This document shows positions 1 to 10,655 of a stretch of DNA of 25,000 bases, piece by piece; position 1 is the first letter of the stretch, and the number at the start of each line of letters is the position of its first letter. This DNA comes from Pararoseomonas sp. SCSIO 73927. Its GTDB lineage: Bacteria; Pseudomonadota; Alphaproteobacteria; Acetobacterales; Acetobacteraceae. The notes below the pieces were generated by a model that searched no databases, had not been told where the DNA came from, and saw only the letters and a list, made by a program, of their open reading frames with translations. A program made the translations under genes and the position numbers. Where the stretch lies: the NCBI RefSeq assembly GCF_037040815.1, contig NZ_CP146232.1, positions 3,350,001-3,375,000 of the forward strand, read 5' to 3'.

Positions 1-2664
<2,664 letters not shown>

Positions 2665-2796
2665 ACTCCCCCACCGCTGAGGGCTAACCCCCTCGCCGCA
2701 CGCAGCACCAACACGCAAACACACCACCCACACACCACCTTCCATCCCGGGCAGAACGCTCCGCGTCCGCCCACCCATCATGTCCTCCGGCCCGGT

Positions 2797-2913
2797 GGCC
2801 TGGTGCCTATAGCGAGGCTGCCACACCCGATCCCATCCCGAACTCGGCCGTGAAACGCCCCTGCGCCCATGGTACTGCGTCTTAAGACGCGGGAGAGTCG
2901 GTCAGCGCCAGGC
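2797..2913 (+). rRNA. rrf: 5S ribosomal RNA
   Basis: The sequence begins ggcctggtg and ends cgccaggcc, which pair as the terminal helix I. Between them lies the universally conserved 5S core ccacacccgatcccatcccg followed by aactcggccgtgaaacgc. Length is about 117 nt, normal for the family. The ends are set by helix I. Flanking bases extend the pairing outward (2786-2790 tccgg with 2921-2925 ccgga), which probably forms the precursor stem used in maturation. The spacer from 23S (2665-2796) contains no gene that I can see. Confidence 0.95.
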
Positions 2914-2945
2914 CACCCGACCGGAGAACATGATCACTACACCAC

Positions 2946-3022
<77 letters not shown>

Positions 3023-3043
3023 TATCCCATACAACACCATGAC

Positions 3044-3077
3044 AACCCCCTCGCCCCAACAAGGACGAGGGGGTTTT
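3044..3077 (+). terminator. Intrinsic terminator of the rRNA operon
   Basis: A 10-bp perfect stem, aaccccctcg (3044-3053) with cgagggggtt (3066-3075), encloses a 12-nt loop and runs into tttt (3074-3077). It lies 21 nt after tRNA-fMet. It also sits 18 nt past the stop codon of the convergent greB, so it may stop transcripts from both sides, though the minus-strand side lacks a clear U run. Confidence 0.88.
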
Positions 3078-3095
3078 GGGCTTGGGCCGTCCTAA

Positions 3096-3617
<522 letters not shown>

Positions 3618-3636
3618 GTGAGTTCAAACCCTGCCT

Positions 3637-4023
3637 TCAGCGAAGGGCTAGAATGCTTCGCCGTCCCATCTCGCCCGGCGCAGCATGGATCATGAACTGA
3701 CCGGCATCTCCACCGGCCGCCGGCACTAGCGCGTACCACAGCGTGTCCTGCGCGCCGGAGCTGAAGCGCGCCTCGCCGCGGCAGAGGATCAGGCCGGGCA
3801 TGGCGCCCTCGGGCGTCTCCACCCGCTGGGGCGCGGTCAGCTCCTCCACGCGCCGCCCGCCTCGTGCCATCGGTCCCGCCTCGAAGGCTTGGCGAGCAGA
3901 GGAGGCTGCCTCGACACAACGGTCGGTCGGGTCGGCCAGCCGTTGCGAGCGGAAAAACTCGGTCAGGACGAAGCCGCCAGCGCCGATCAGGAGTGCCATG
4001 GCGACGATGCCGAGAGATCTCAC
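3637..4023 (-). CDS. Small protein with N-terminal membrane anchor, function unknown
   Basis: I do not recognise a family for this 128-aa protein. Residues 4-22 (LGIVAMALLIGAGGFVLTE) form one hydrophobic segment, so the rest is probably a periplasmic domain held by a signal anchor, or secreted. The soluble part has two cysteines (36 and 82) that could form a disulphide once exported. It starts at a GTG whose bases form a GTGA overlap with the stop of the Gfo/Idh gene upstream, which indicates translational coupling and argues that this is a real gene. It is the last member of the tightly packed run, 19 nt before greB. Confidence 0.7.
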   Translation of the reverse strand: MRSLGIVAMALLIGAGGFVLTEFFRSQRLADPTDRCVEAASSARQAFEAGPMARGGRRVEELTAPQRVETPEGAMPGLILCRGEARFSSGAQDTLWYALVPAAGGDAGQFMIHAAPGEMGRRSILALR

Positions 4024-5030
4024 GGCGCGACCGCTCCCGCGAGGATCGCCGCGATCAGCCGTTGCGCGGGCAGTGCGGTTCGGGCGGCGTGCGGGGGCGG
4101 GCGGCCCGAGTCCAGGGAGTCCAGCATCGCAGTGATCATGCCACGATGCGGGCCGTGATCGAAGGCCATGGGATCGGCCCCGCCACCGCCTGCCTCATCG
4201 CCGCCGATGATCTCCGGAGGACCGCCATCGGCCGCGTGCAGTTCCAGCCTGTTGGCGGTGAGGACGGCGCTGCCGCGCGTGCCGGCGATCTCGATCCGCT
4301 CGGGAAAGCCGGGGCGGGCAACGGTCGTAGCGTCCAGGACTCCGACCGCCCCGTTCTCGAACCGGAGGGCGGCCGCGACGACGTCCTCGGTATCGATCCG
4401 GCGCAGCGGAGAGGTGACGGCGAAGGCCTTAACATCCCGCACCTGCCCGGCGAGGTGCAGCAGCAGGTCGATCGTGTGGATGGCCTGGGTGAGCAGCACG
4501 CCGCCCCCGTCGCGCTCGATCGTGCCGCGCCCCGGCTGCGCGAAGTAGGCCTCGTCCCGCCACCAGCGAATGCTGGCTGAGGCGGAGAGCGGAGAGCCGA
4601 GGGCGCCCGCCTCCAGCGCCGCCTTCAGCCGCTGGGCCGAAGGGCGGAAGCGGTGCTGCAGGCAGACCGCGCAGAGCCGGCCGGCTGCATCGGCCGCCGC
4701 GGCCAAGGCGGATGCCCGTTCCGGCGTCGCCTCCAGCGGCTTCTCGACGATCAGGTGCTTGCCCGCTGCCAGTACGGCCTCGGCCACTGGCAGGTGGGTC
4801 CAGGGCGGGGTGAGGACGAGGACGAGGTCCAGCCCTGGCACCGCCAGCAGCGTCGCCAGATCGGCAAAGACCGGCACGCCCCAGCGGGACGAGAAAGCCT
4901 CCCGCCGGGTAGGGGAGGGGGCATGGCCGCCAAGGACCCGCACCCGTCCGGCCGCCTCCAGCTCCTTCAGGGCCATCATGTGGGGCGTGGACGCCATCCC
5001 CAGGCCGATCACCCCGATGCCGAAGGTCAC
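4020..5030 (-). CDS. Gfo/Idh/MocA family NAD(P)-dependent oxidoreductase
   Basis: A 336-aa dehydrogenase of the glucose-fructose oxidoreductase / inositol dehydrogenase family. The Rossmann nucleotide-binding motif is GVIGLGMAS (6-14), the family motif EKP is at 96-98, and the substrate-side motif GGGVLLTQAIHTIDLL (175-190) contains the likely catalytic His185 and Asp188. Length is normal. The start is a GTG at 5028-5030, 4 nt after the stop of the MetE-like gene and preceded by ATAGGG; the end overlaps the next gene by 4 nt. Family members usually act on sugars, cyclitols or related polyols, though some reduce imines or biliverdin, so the substrate here is open. In this operon it could handle a keto or imine intermediate; that is inference. 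Confidence 0.9.
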   Translation of the reverse strand: MTFGIGVIGLGMASTPHMMALKELEAAGRVRVLGGHAPSPTRREAFSSRWGVPVFADLATLLAVPGLDLVLVLTPPWTHLPVAEAVLAAGKHLIVEKPLEATPERASALAAAADAAGRLCAVCLQHRFRPSAQRLKAALEAGALGSPLSASASIRWWRDEAYFAQPGRGTIERDGGGVLLTQAIHTIDLLLHLAGQVRDVKAFAVTSPLRRIDTEDVVAAALRFENGAVGVLDATTVARPGFPERIEIAGTRGSAVLTANRLELHAADGGPPEIIGGDEAGGGGADPMAFDHGPHRGMITAMLDSLDSGRPPPHAARTALPAQRLIAAILAGAVAP

Positions 5031-5034
5031 CCTA

Positions 5035-6069
5035 TCAGCCCTGCAACTCGCGGCGCACGATCGCGGCGCCGTCCGCCATAGCTTTCAGCTTAGCGAAGGC
5101 GCGTGGGCGGGGCAGGTACTTCATGCCGCAATCCGGCGCGACGACCAGGCGCTCGGCCGGCAGGTGCTTCAGCCCCGCGCGGATGCGGTCCGCCACGATC
5201 TCAGGTGTCTCCACCTCCGGCGTGCCGAGATCGATCACGCCGAGCATGATGGTCTTGCCCGGCAGGCCGTCGAGCACGGCCAGGTCCAACTTCGGCTGCG
5301 CGGCCTCGATGGAGATCTGCGCCGCGGTGCAGTCGGCCAGCTGCGGGAGGAAGGAGTAGCCGGAAGGCTTCTCCTTCACCACGGCGGCGTAGCCGAAGCA
5401 GAGGTGGACGACCGTGTCGCCCTCCAGGCCTTCCAGCGCGCGGTTCAGCGCCTTTACGCCGAAGCGGGCGGCGGCCTCCGGGCGGGCCTGCATCCACGGC
5501 TCATCGAACTGGATGATGTCCACACCGGCCTTCCTGAGGTCGCGCGCTTCCTCATTCACGGCGGCGGCGTAGTCCATCGCCATGGCTTCCTCGTCCCCGT
5601 AGAACTCGTCCGAGGCCTGCTGCGACAGGGTGAAGGGGCCGGGCAGGGTAATCTTCGTCTTCCGGTCCGTGTTGGCGACCAGGAACTCCACGTCCCGCAC
5701 CTCCACCGGCCGGTTGCGGCGGATCCGTCCGATCACGCGCGGCACCAGCGTCTCCTTCCCCGCGCGGCCCATGGTACGGGCGGGGTTGTCCACGTCCACG
5801 CCGTCCAGCGCCAGGGCGAAGCGGTTGGAATAGCTCTCCCGCCGGATCTCGCCATCGGTCACGATGTCGATGCCCGCGCGCTCCATGTCGCGGATCGCCA
5901 CCAGCGTCGCGTCGTCCTGCGCGCCCTCCAGCGCGTCCTCGGCCACGCGCCACATCTGCTTCATGCGCACGCGCGGCACGAGGTTCTGCGCCAGCACGCT
6001 GCGATCCACCAGCCAGTCCGGCTGCGGATAGCTGCCGACGACGGTGGTCGGAAGAAGCGAGTTCACCAT
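5035..6069 (-). CDS. Stand-alone MetE-like (cobalamin-independent methionine synthase) domain protein
   Basis: This 344-aa protein corresponds to the C-terminal catalytic half of MetE and lacks the N-terminal half of the usual ~750-aa enzyme. The expected zinc ligands are present: His222 and Cys224 in HLCFG, Glu255 in SIEAAQ, and Cys314 in PDCGM. FDEP (188-191) is the conserved acidic motif of the active site, and VVGSYPQP opens the barrel. I chose the ATG at 6067-6069 because GAAGGG lies about 7 nt before it, it leaves a 2-nt gap to the upstream stop, and similarity begins there. The relatives of single-domain size include archaeal-type methionine synthases and methyl- or alkyl-transferases such as epoxyalkane:coenzyme M transferase. 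In a catabolic operon, a role in demethylation or C1 transfer is plausible but unproven. Confidence 0.88.
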   Translation of the reverse strand: MVNSLLPTTVVGSYPQPDWLVDRSVLAQNLVPRVRMKQMWRVAEDALEGAQDDATLVAIRDMERAGIDIVTDGEIRRESYSNRFALALDGVDVDNPARTMGRAGKETLVPRVIGRIRRNRPVEVRDVEFLVANTDRKTKITLPGPFTLSQQASDEFYGDEEAMAMDYAAAVNEEARDLRKAGVDIIQFDEPWMQARPEAAARFGVKALNRALEGLEGDTVVHLCFGYAAVVKEKPSGYSFLPQLADCTAAQISIEAAQPKLDLAVLDGLPGKTIMLGVIDLGTPEVETPEIVADRIRAGLKHLPAERLVVAPDCGMKYLPRPRAFAKLKAMADGAAIVRRELQG

Positions 6070-6071
6070 GT

Positions 6072-6443
6072 CTAACCCTTCGGAATGGCGGTCGGCTGGT
6101 AGGAGAGGAGACGCCATTCGCCGCTCTCCCGGTTCCACACCGCGCAGGTCATGCCGCCGATCTCGCGCTCCCCGCCGTAGCGGAAGACGCGGGCACCCAT
6201 CCTGCCCAGGGCGACGGCGGCGTCGGCGCCTGCCTCCAGCACCTGGTGCGTCTCGAACTCCACGTGAAGGTAGCGCAGGCTGCCGTCCCGCAGCGTGTCG
6301 AGATAGCTCGCCTTCGTGTCCGTGTTGGCGTTGGAGTGCGCGTAGATCAGGCGCTCGGAGAGCAGCCGGTCCAGCGCCTCCAGGTCGCCGTCGCGCATGG
6401 CGGCGTAGCGGCGCGCTTCCAGCGCCCTGATCTCGTCCTGCAT
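6072..6443 (-). CDS. NTF2-like (SnoaL / DUF4440-type) fold protein
   Basis: A 123-aa cytoplasmic protein with the pattern of the cone-shaped NTF2-like fold: N-terminal helices (EIRALEARRYAAMRDGDLEA, 4-23), then LIYAHSNANTDTKASYLDTL (32-51), and C-terminal strands ending WRLLSYQPTA (110-119). Proteins of this group are isomerases, hydrolases or small-molecule-binding accessories in aromatic and polyketide pathways; I cannot assign a reaction. The start at 6441-6443 is chosen because family similarity begins with MQDEIRALE and because it leaves a 7-nt gap after the upstream stop; a longer frame reaching back into that gene lacks support. It ends 2 nt before the MetE-like start. Confidence 0.85.
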   Translation of the reverse strand: MQDEIRALEARRYAAMRDGDLEALDRLLSERLIYAHSNANTDTKASYLDTLRDGSLRYLHVEFETHQVLEAGADAAVALGRMGARVFRYGGEREIGGMTCAVWNRESGEWRLLSYQPTAIPKG

Positions 6444-6450
6444 GGGGGGC

Positions 6451-7350
6451 CTATCGAGGGTTGGGCGCGAGCAGCCGCTCGGGCCAGGTGGCAACGCGGA
6501 AGAAGTCCAGCCCTCCCTCGCCGGAGGCCTGGTAGGCGGCGGCGAATTGCCGGGCGAGGGCGGAGAGAGGCATGGGCGCACCCTCGCGCCCGCCCACGGC
6601 CAGGGCAAGGTCCAGGTCCTTGGCAACGAGGTCGACATCGGCGGCCGGCGTCCAGTCCCGCGCCTTCAGCATCTCCGTCTTGTAGGCGAGCAGGGGGGAG
6701 CCGACGACGCTGCGGGACAGCGCGTCGATCATCCCGTCCCAATCCAGGCCGAGCCGCCCGCCGAAGGCTAGCGCCTCCCCGATCACGGCAGGGGTGAGGG
6801 CGACGACCATGTTCACCATCAGCTTCACCGCGCGGGCCTCCTCGGCCTCCCCGCAGCGCAGCGTCTCCTTGCCCAGCACGGCCAGCAGCGGCGCGCAGCG
6901 CTCGATCGCGGCATCGGGGCCGGAAACGAAGAGGGTGAGGGCGCCGGCGGCCGCCGTGCTCGTGCTGCCTGAGACGGGGCAGCGGATGTAGTCCGCCCCG
7001 CGCGCCGCCATCGCTTCCGCCACGCGGGCTGAGGCGGCGGGGGAGACGGTGCTGAGGTCGATGAAGACCTGCCCGGGCCGGATCGCCTCGCACACCCCGC
7101 CCTGGCCGGTGGCTACCGCCAGCAGCGCGGCGTCGTTCGGCACCATGGAGAGGAGGATGTCGCAATCCCCCGCCATGGCGGCGGCGGTCGCGGCAGGGCT
7201 GATGCCCGCCTCCGCCAGGGGCGCCAACTGGGCGGGGTTGGTGTCCGTGGCGCAGAGCGTGGCGCCCGCATCGAGCAGCCGGCGGCAGAGCGGCGCGCCC
7301 ATGCGGCCCACCCCGATCCAGCCCAGGCGCCATCCCTGCAAGGCGGTCAT
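6451..7350 (-). CDS. NAD(P)-dependent 3-hydroxyisobutyrate dehydrogenase-like oxidoreductase
   Basis: A 299-aa beta-hydroxyacid dehydrogenase. The N-terminal Rossmann fold has GVGRMG (13-18), the substrate-binding motif is PVSGST (125-130), and the catalytic lysine is Lys176 in the KLMVN segment. Length matches 3-hydroxyisobutyrate, tartronate-semialdehyde and related reductases; recent members also include imine reductases, so the substrate is uncertain. The ATG at 7348-7350 sits 2 nt after the livF stop, and the motif spacing from it is canonical, whereas a longer frame runs back through livF in another frame. Position between the importer and the MetE-like gene suggests it works on an intermediate of the imported compound. 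Confidence 0.92.
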   Translation of the reverse strand: MTALQGWRLGWIGVGRMGAPLCRRLLDAGATLCATDTNPAQLAPLAEAGISPAATAAAMAGDCDILLSMVPNDAALLAVATGQGGVCEAIRPGQVFIDLSTVSPAASARVAEAMAARGADYIRCPVSGSTSTAAAGALTLFVSGPDAAIERCAPLLAVLGKETLRCGEAEEARAVKLMVNMVVALTPAVIGEALAFGGRLGLDWDGMIDALSRSVVGSPLLAYKTEMLKARDWTPAADVDLVAKDLDLALAVGGREGAPMPLSALARQFAAAYQASGEGGLDFFRVATWPERLLAPNPR

Positions 7351-7352
7351 GC

Positions 7353-8084
7353 TCAGAGTCCCAGGTAGAACTTGCGGACCAGATCGCTGTCGCCCAGCGC
7401 GGCCGGGGAGTCGCCCTGGAACTCCACCCGCCCGTGCACCAGCACGTAGCCGCGGTCCGCGATGCGGACGGCCTGGTGGAAGTTCTGCTCCGCCATGAGC
7501 ACGGTGAGGCCGAGCTTCTCCTTCAGCTCCGCGATCTTCTCGATGGTGCGGGCGACGAGGATGGGAGCGAGTCCGACCGAGGGCTCGTCCACCAGCAGGA
7601 TCTTCGGCGCGCACATCACCGCGCGGCCGAGCGCGACCATCTGCTGCTCCCCGCCGCTCATGCTGCCCACGGCCTGGGAACGGCGCTCCTTCAGCCGGGG
7701 GAAGGCGTCGTAGCAGAACTCCAGGTGGCGCGGGATCGCGGCACGGGCGGCGCGGCGGTAGGCGCCGAGGAGCAGGTTCTCCTCCACGGAGAGGCGCGGG
7801 AAGAGCCGCCTCCCCTCCGGCACGATGGCAATGCCGAGATCGACGATCTCTTCCGGCGTGCGGCCCACCAGCTCGATCGTCCGCCCGTCGATGGTGGCCG
7901 CGATCCGCCCGCGCGAGGGCTTCAGCAGGCCGAGGATGCAGCGCATCAGCGTCGTCTTGCCGTTGCCGTTGGTGCCGAGCAGGGCCACCGTCTCGCCCGG
8001 TGCGACCGTCAGCGAGACGCCGTCCAGCGCGCGCACGGCGCCGTAGGATGCGTCCACATCCTCGATGAGCAGGCTAGCGGCCAA
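7353..8084 (-). CDS. livF: Branched-chain-type ABC transporter ATPase LivF
   Basis: A 243-aa nucleotide-binding subunit that powers import through LivHM at the inner membrane. Walker A is GTNGNGKTT (37-45), the signature is MSGGEQQ (142-148) and Walker B is ILLVDEP (162-168). The C-terminal FYLGL tail is typical of LivF. The start is a TTG at 8082-8084, supported by GAGGAGG six bases upstream, and overlaps livG by 11 nt. LivFGHMK-type systems carry branched-chain amino acids, but homologues in catabolic operons often import aromatic acids, amides or other organic acids. The setting here favours such a substrate. Confidence 0.95.
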   Translation of the reverse strand: MAASLLIEDVDASYGAVRALDGVSLTVAPGETVALLGTNGNGKTTLMRCILGLLKPSRGRIAATIDGRTIELVGRTPEEIVDLGIAIVPEGRRLFPRLSVEENLLLGAYRRAARAAIPRHLEFCYDAFPRLKERRSQAVGSMSGGEQQMVALGRAVMCAPKILLVDEPSVGLAPILVARTIEKIAELKEKLGLTVLMAEQNFHQAVRIADRGYVLVHGRVEFQGDSPAALGDSDLVRKFYLGL

Positions 8085-8787
8085 GATAGGCCTCCTCGAC
8101 CTCGGGCATGGAGAGGACGGTCTTCGGGTCTCCGTCCGCGACCTTCTTCCCGGCGACCAGCACCGCCAGGCGCTGGGAGAACTCCGTCACGGCGCGCATG
8201 ACGTGCTCGATCATGATGATCGTCGTGCCGCCGGCGTTCAGGCGGAACAGGAGAGCCAGGATCTGGTCCACTTCCGCGTGGGAAAGCCCGGCCATCGCCT
8301 CGTCCGCGATCAGCAGTTCCGGCTTCAGTGCCGTGGCGCGGGCCAGCTCCAGCCGGCGCAGCTCCACCTGCGTCAGCTCCTTCGGCATGCGCTGCGCCTT
8401 GCCCGCCAGCTCCACGGACTCCAGGCATTCCATGGCCCGCTCCTCCGTCGCCTCATGCCGGCCGGCATAGGCGAGGGGAACGCGGATGTTCTCGATCACC
8501 GAGAGGCCGCGGAAGGGGCGGGGGAGCTGGAAGGTGCGGGCCAGCCCGCGCCGCGCCCGCTCATGCGATTTCAGCCCGGCCAGCTTCTGCCCCTTGAAGG
8601 TGAAGCCGCCATCATGGCTGGGGAAGGCGCCGGCGAGGCAGTTGGTAAAGGTGCTCTTGCCCGAGCCGTTGGGGCCGATCAGCCCGAGACGCTCTCCGGC
8701 CCGTACCTCCAGATTGACGCCGGAGAGGGCAGTGAAGCCGCCGAAGCGCTTCCCCACGCCATCGGCGCGCAGGACGACCTCGCTCAT
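8074..8787 (-). CDS. livG: Branched-chain-type ABC transporter ATPase LivG, variant signature motif
   Basis: A 237-aa ATPase pairing with LivF. Walker A GPNGSGKST (38-46), Q-loop Gln87, Walker B ELLIADEA (157-164) and the switch histidine His195 are intact. The signature region reads LTQVELRRLELARA (138-151), with none of the glycines of the usual LSxGQ; similar glycine-less versions occur in some LivG proteins of catabolic transporters. Because composite ATP sites use one signature from each subunit, one of the two sites may be weakened, while LivF keeps a canonical motif. The start overlaps the livM stop as ATGA (8784-8787). Confidence 0.94.
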   Translation of the reverse strand: MSEVVLRADGVGKRFGGFTALSGVNLEVRAGERLGLIGPNGSGKSTFTNCLAGAFPSHDGGFTFKGQKLAGLKSHERARRGLARTFQLPRPFRGLSVIENIRVPLAYAGRHEATEERAMECLESVELAGKAQRMPKELTQVELRRLELARATALKPELLIADEAMAGLSHAEVDQILALLFRLNAGGTTIIMIEHVMRAVTEFSQRLAVLVAGKKVADGDPKTVLSMPEVEEAYLGR

Positions 8788-9776
8788 CGCGCGCCCTTCT
8801 TGAACAAGCCGAGGATGCCGTGGGGGGCGGCGCAGACGAACACTACCAGCACCACGCCCACGATCAGCAGGTTGGCGGCCGAGGAGATGGTCACCGTCGC
8901 CGCCTGCTGGAGCGAGGCGAGGACCACCGCGCCGATCAGCGGCCCCGCCCAGCTCGCCGTGCCGCCGATCAGCGGCATGGCGATGGCGTTCACGGCATAG
9001 GCCAGCCCGAAGGCCGAGTTCGGCTCCACGTAGGACCCGAGCAAGGGCAGGGGCGCGCCCGCCACGGCCATCATGGCGCCGGAGATGGTGGTGGCGATCA
9101 GCTTCAGCCGCAGCGTGGGCACGCCCGCCGCCTCCGCCGCTTGCTCGTCGTCCCGCAGCGCGGCGAGGCCGAGGCCGAGGCCGAGGCGGGACTTCTCGAT
9201 CGTGCGGGCGATGGCGATGGCGGCCGCGGCCAGCACCACCACCACGGCGCAGAGATAGCCGCCATAGGTGTCGAAGGGCCAGGGCACGTCCCGGGGGCGG
9301 ATGACGTAGGCGCCGCGCGAGCCGCCGACATAGCTCCAGTTCACCACCAGCGTCTGCAGCACCACGGAGAGGCAGAGCGTGGCGATGGCGAAGTAGGCCC
9401 CGCGCAGCCGCAGGGTGAGGAGGCCCGTGCCGAGGCCCAGCGCGCCGCCCACCAGCGCGGCAAAGGCGATGCAGGGCAGCAGGGAGAGGCCCAGCGCCTT
9501 GCCGATCGCGACCGTGGTGTAGGCCCCGGCCGCGAAGAAGGCTGCCGCGCCGAAGTTCACGTAGCCCGCATAGCCGCCCAGGATGTTCCAGGCCGTGGCG
9601 AGCACGACGTACTGCAGCACGAAGGTGGCGGCGAAGTAGGCGTACTCGCTGCCGATGCCGCGCAGCACCGCGATGACGGCCAGCGCGGCGACGGCGCAGG
9701 CCAGCCAGAAGGCGGCGTGCCCCATCCGGCGGGGCGCCGGAAGCACCGGCATGGCGGGAAGGGTCGCGTCGCTCAT
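8784..9776 (-). CDS. livM: Branched-chain-type ABC transporter permease LivM
   Basis: A 330-aa inner-membrane permease with about nine hydrophobic segments. The family motif LGGYAGYVNFGAAAFFAAGA (66-85) is clear, and a cytoplasmic loop with AALRDDEQAAEAAGVP matches the ATPase-contacting segment of LivM. The ATG at 9774-9776 forms an ATGA overlap with the livH stop; a longer frame adds about 50 Arg/Gly-rich residues that overlap livH and is not real. With LivH it forms the channel. Confidence 0.95.
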   Translation of the reverse strand: MSDATLPAMPVLPAPRRMGHAAFWLACAVAALAVIAVLRGIGSEYAYFAATFVLQYVVLATAWNILGGYAGYVNFGAAAFFAAGAYTTVAIGKALGLSLLPCIAFAALVGGALGLGTGLLTLRLRGAYFAIATLCLSVVLQTLVVNWSYVGGSRGAYVIRPRDVPWPFDTYGGYLCAVVVVLAAAAIAIARTIEKSRLGLGLGLAALRDDEQAAEAAGVPTLRLKLIATTISGAMMAVAGAPLPLLGSYVEPNSAFGLAYAVNAIAMPLIGGTASWAGPLIGAVVLASLQQAATVTISSAANLLIVGVVLVVFVCAAPHGILGLFKKGAR

Positions 9777-10654
9777 GCCGCGCGCCCGAAGAAGCCCTGC
9801 GGGCGGACCGCCAGCACCAGCAGCAGCGCGCCGAAGGCCACGGCCGGGGACCAGGAGGGGCCGTAGAAGCTCGCCGTCACGTTCTCCACCACGCCGAAGG
9901 CCAGCGCCGCCAGCACGCAGCCCCACAGCGAGGAGAGGCCGCCCATGATGACCACGGCGAAGACCCGCCCGATGAAGATGTGGCCGGAGGAAGCCTCCAC
10001 CGGCTGCACCACCACCAGCGCGCCGCCCGCCAGCGCCGCCATGGCGATGGAGATGCCGAAGGCCAGCCGCTTGATGCGCACGGGGTCGATGGCCAGCAGC
10101 CGCAGCGCCTCCCGGTCCTGCGCCACCGCCGCGATGGCGCGGCCGGTGAAGGTGCGGCGCAGGAACAGGGCGAGGCCGCCAATGGCGAGCAGCGCGACGA
10201 GGGCCGGCACCAGCATCCGCAGCGGCAGGTCGATCTCGCCCAGCCGCCAGGTGACGTTGGCGTAGGAGGCGTCGGCGAAGTGCTGCTCCGGCCCGATGGC
10301 GAGGACCAGCCCGATCTCGATGATGAACATCACGCCGAAGAAGAAGGCGAGGCCCTGGATGGCCTCGTCCCCGCGCCGCTCGAAGAAGTGGTGGTAGGCG
10401 ACGTAGATCGCCGCCCCCAGCGCCCAGAAGGCGGGGGTGAGGAGGACCGAGAGCACCAGCGGGTCGATCCCCGTCGCCCCCCAGAGGAGGGCGACGAGCA
10501 TGGCGCCCAGCACCATGAAGGCGGGATGGGCGATGTTGACCACGTCCAGCATCCCGAAGGAGACGGAGAGGCCGGCTGCCGCCGCGGCGTAGAGACCGCC
10601 GAGCAGCAGGCCCGAGACGATCCCGTTCAGGAGAAGGGCGAGGTCCGGGTCCAT
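9773..10654 (-). CDS. livH: Branched-chain-type ABC transporter permease LivH
   Basis: A 293-aa hydrophobic permease with about eight membrane segments. The N-terminal family motif GLSVSFGMLDVVNIAHPAFM matches LivH, with HP where most members have HG. It begins 1 nt after the stop of the substrate-binding protein gene and ends in a 4-nt overlap with livM, so the whole transporter is probably made from one message. Confidence 0.95.
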   Translation of the reverse strand: MDPDLALLLNGIVSGLLLGGLYAAAAAGLSVSFGMLDVVNIAHPAFMVLGAMLVALLWGATGIDPLVLSVLLTPAFWALGAAIYVAYHHFFERRGDEAIQGLAFFFGVMFIIEIGLVLAIGPEQHFADASYANVTWRLGEIDLPLRMLVPALVALLAIGGLALFLRRTFTGRAIAAVAQDREALRLLAIDPVRIKRLAFGISIAMAALAGGALVVVQPVEASSGHIFIGRVFAVVIMGGLSSLWGCVLAALAFGVVENVTASFYGPSWSPAVAFGALLLVLAVRPQGFFGRAA

Positions 10655-10655
10655 G

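Noticed and set aside
4570..6075. A 501-codon plus-strand frame opposite the MetE-like and Gfo/Idh genes.
   Set aside because: The minus-strand genes have full family motifs and tight operon spacing; this frame has low-complexity composition and no recognisable domain.
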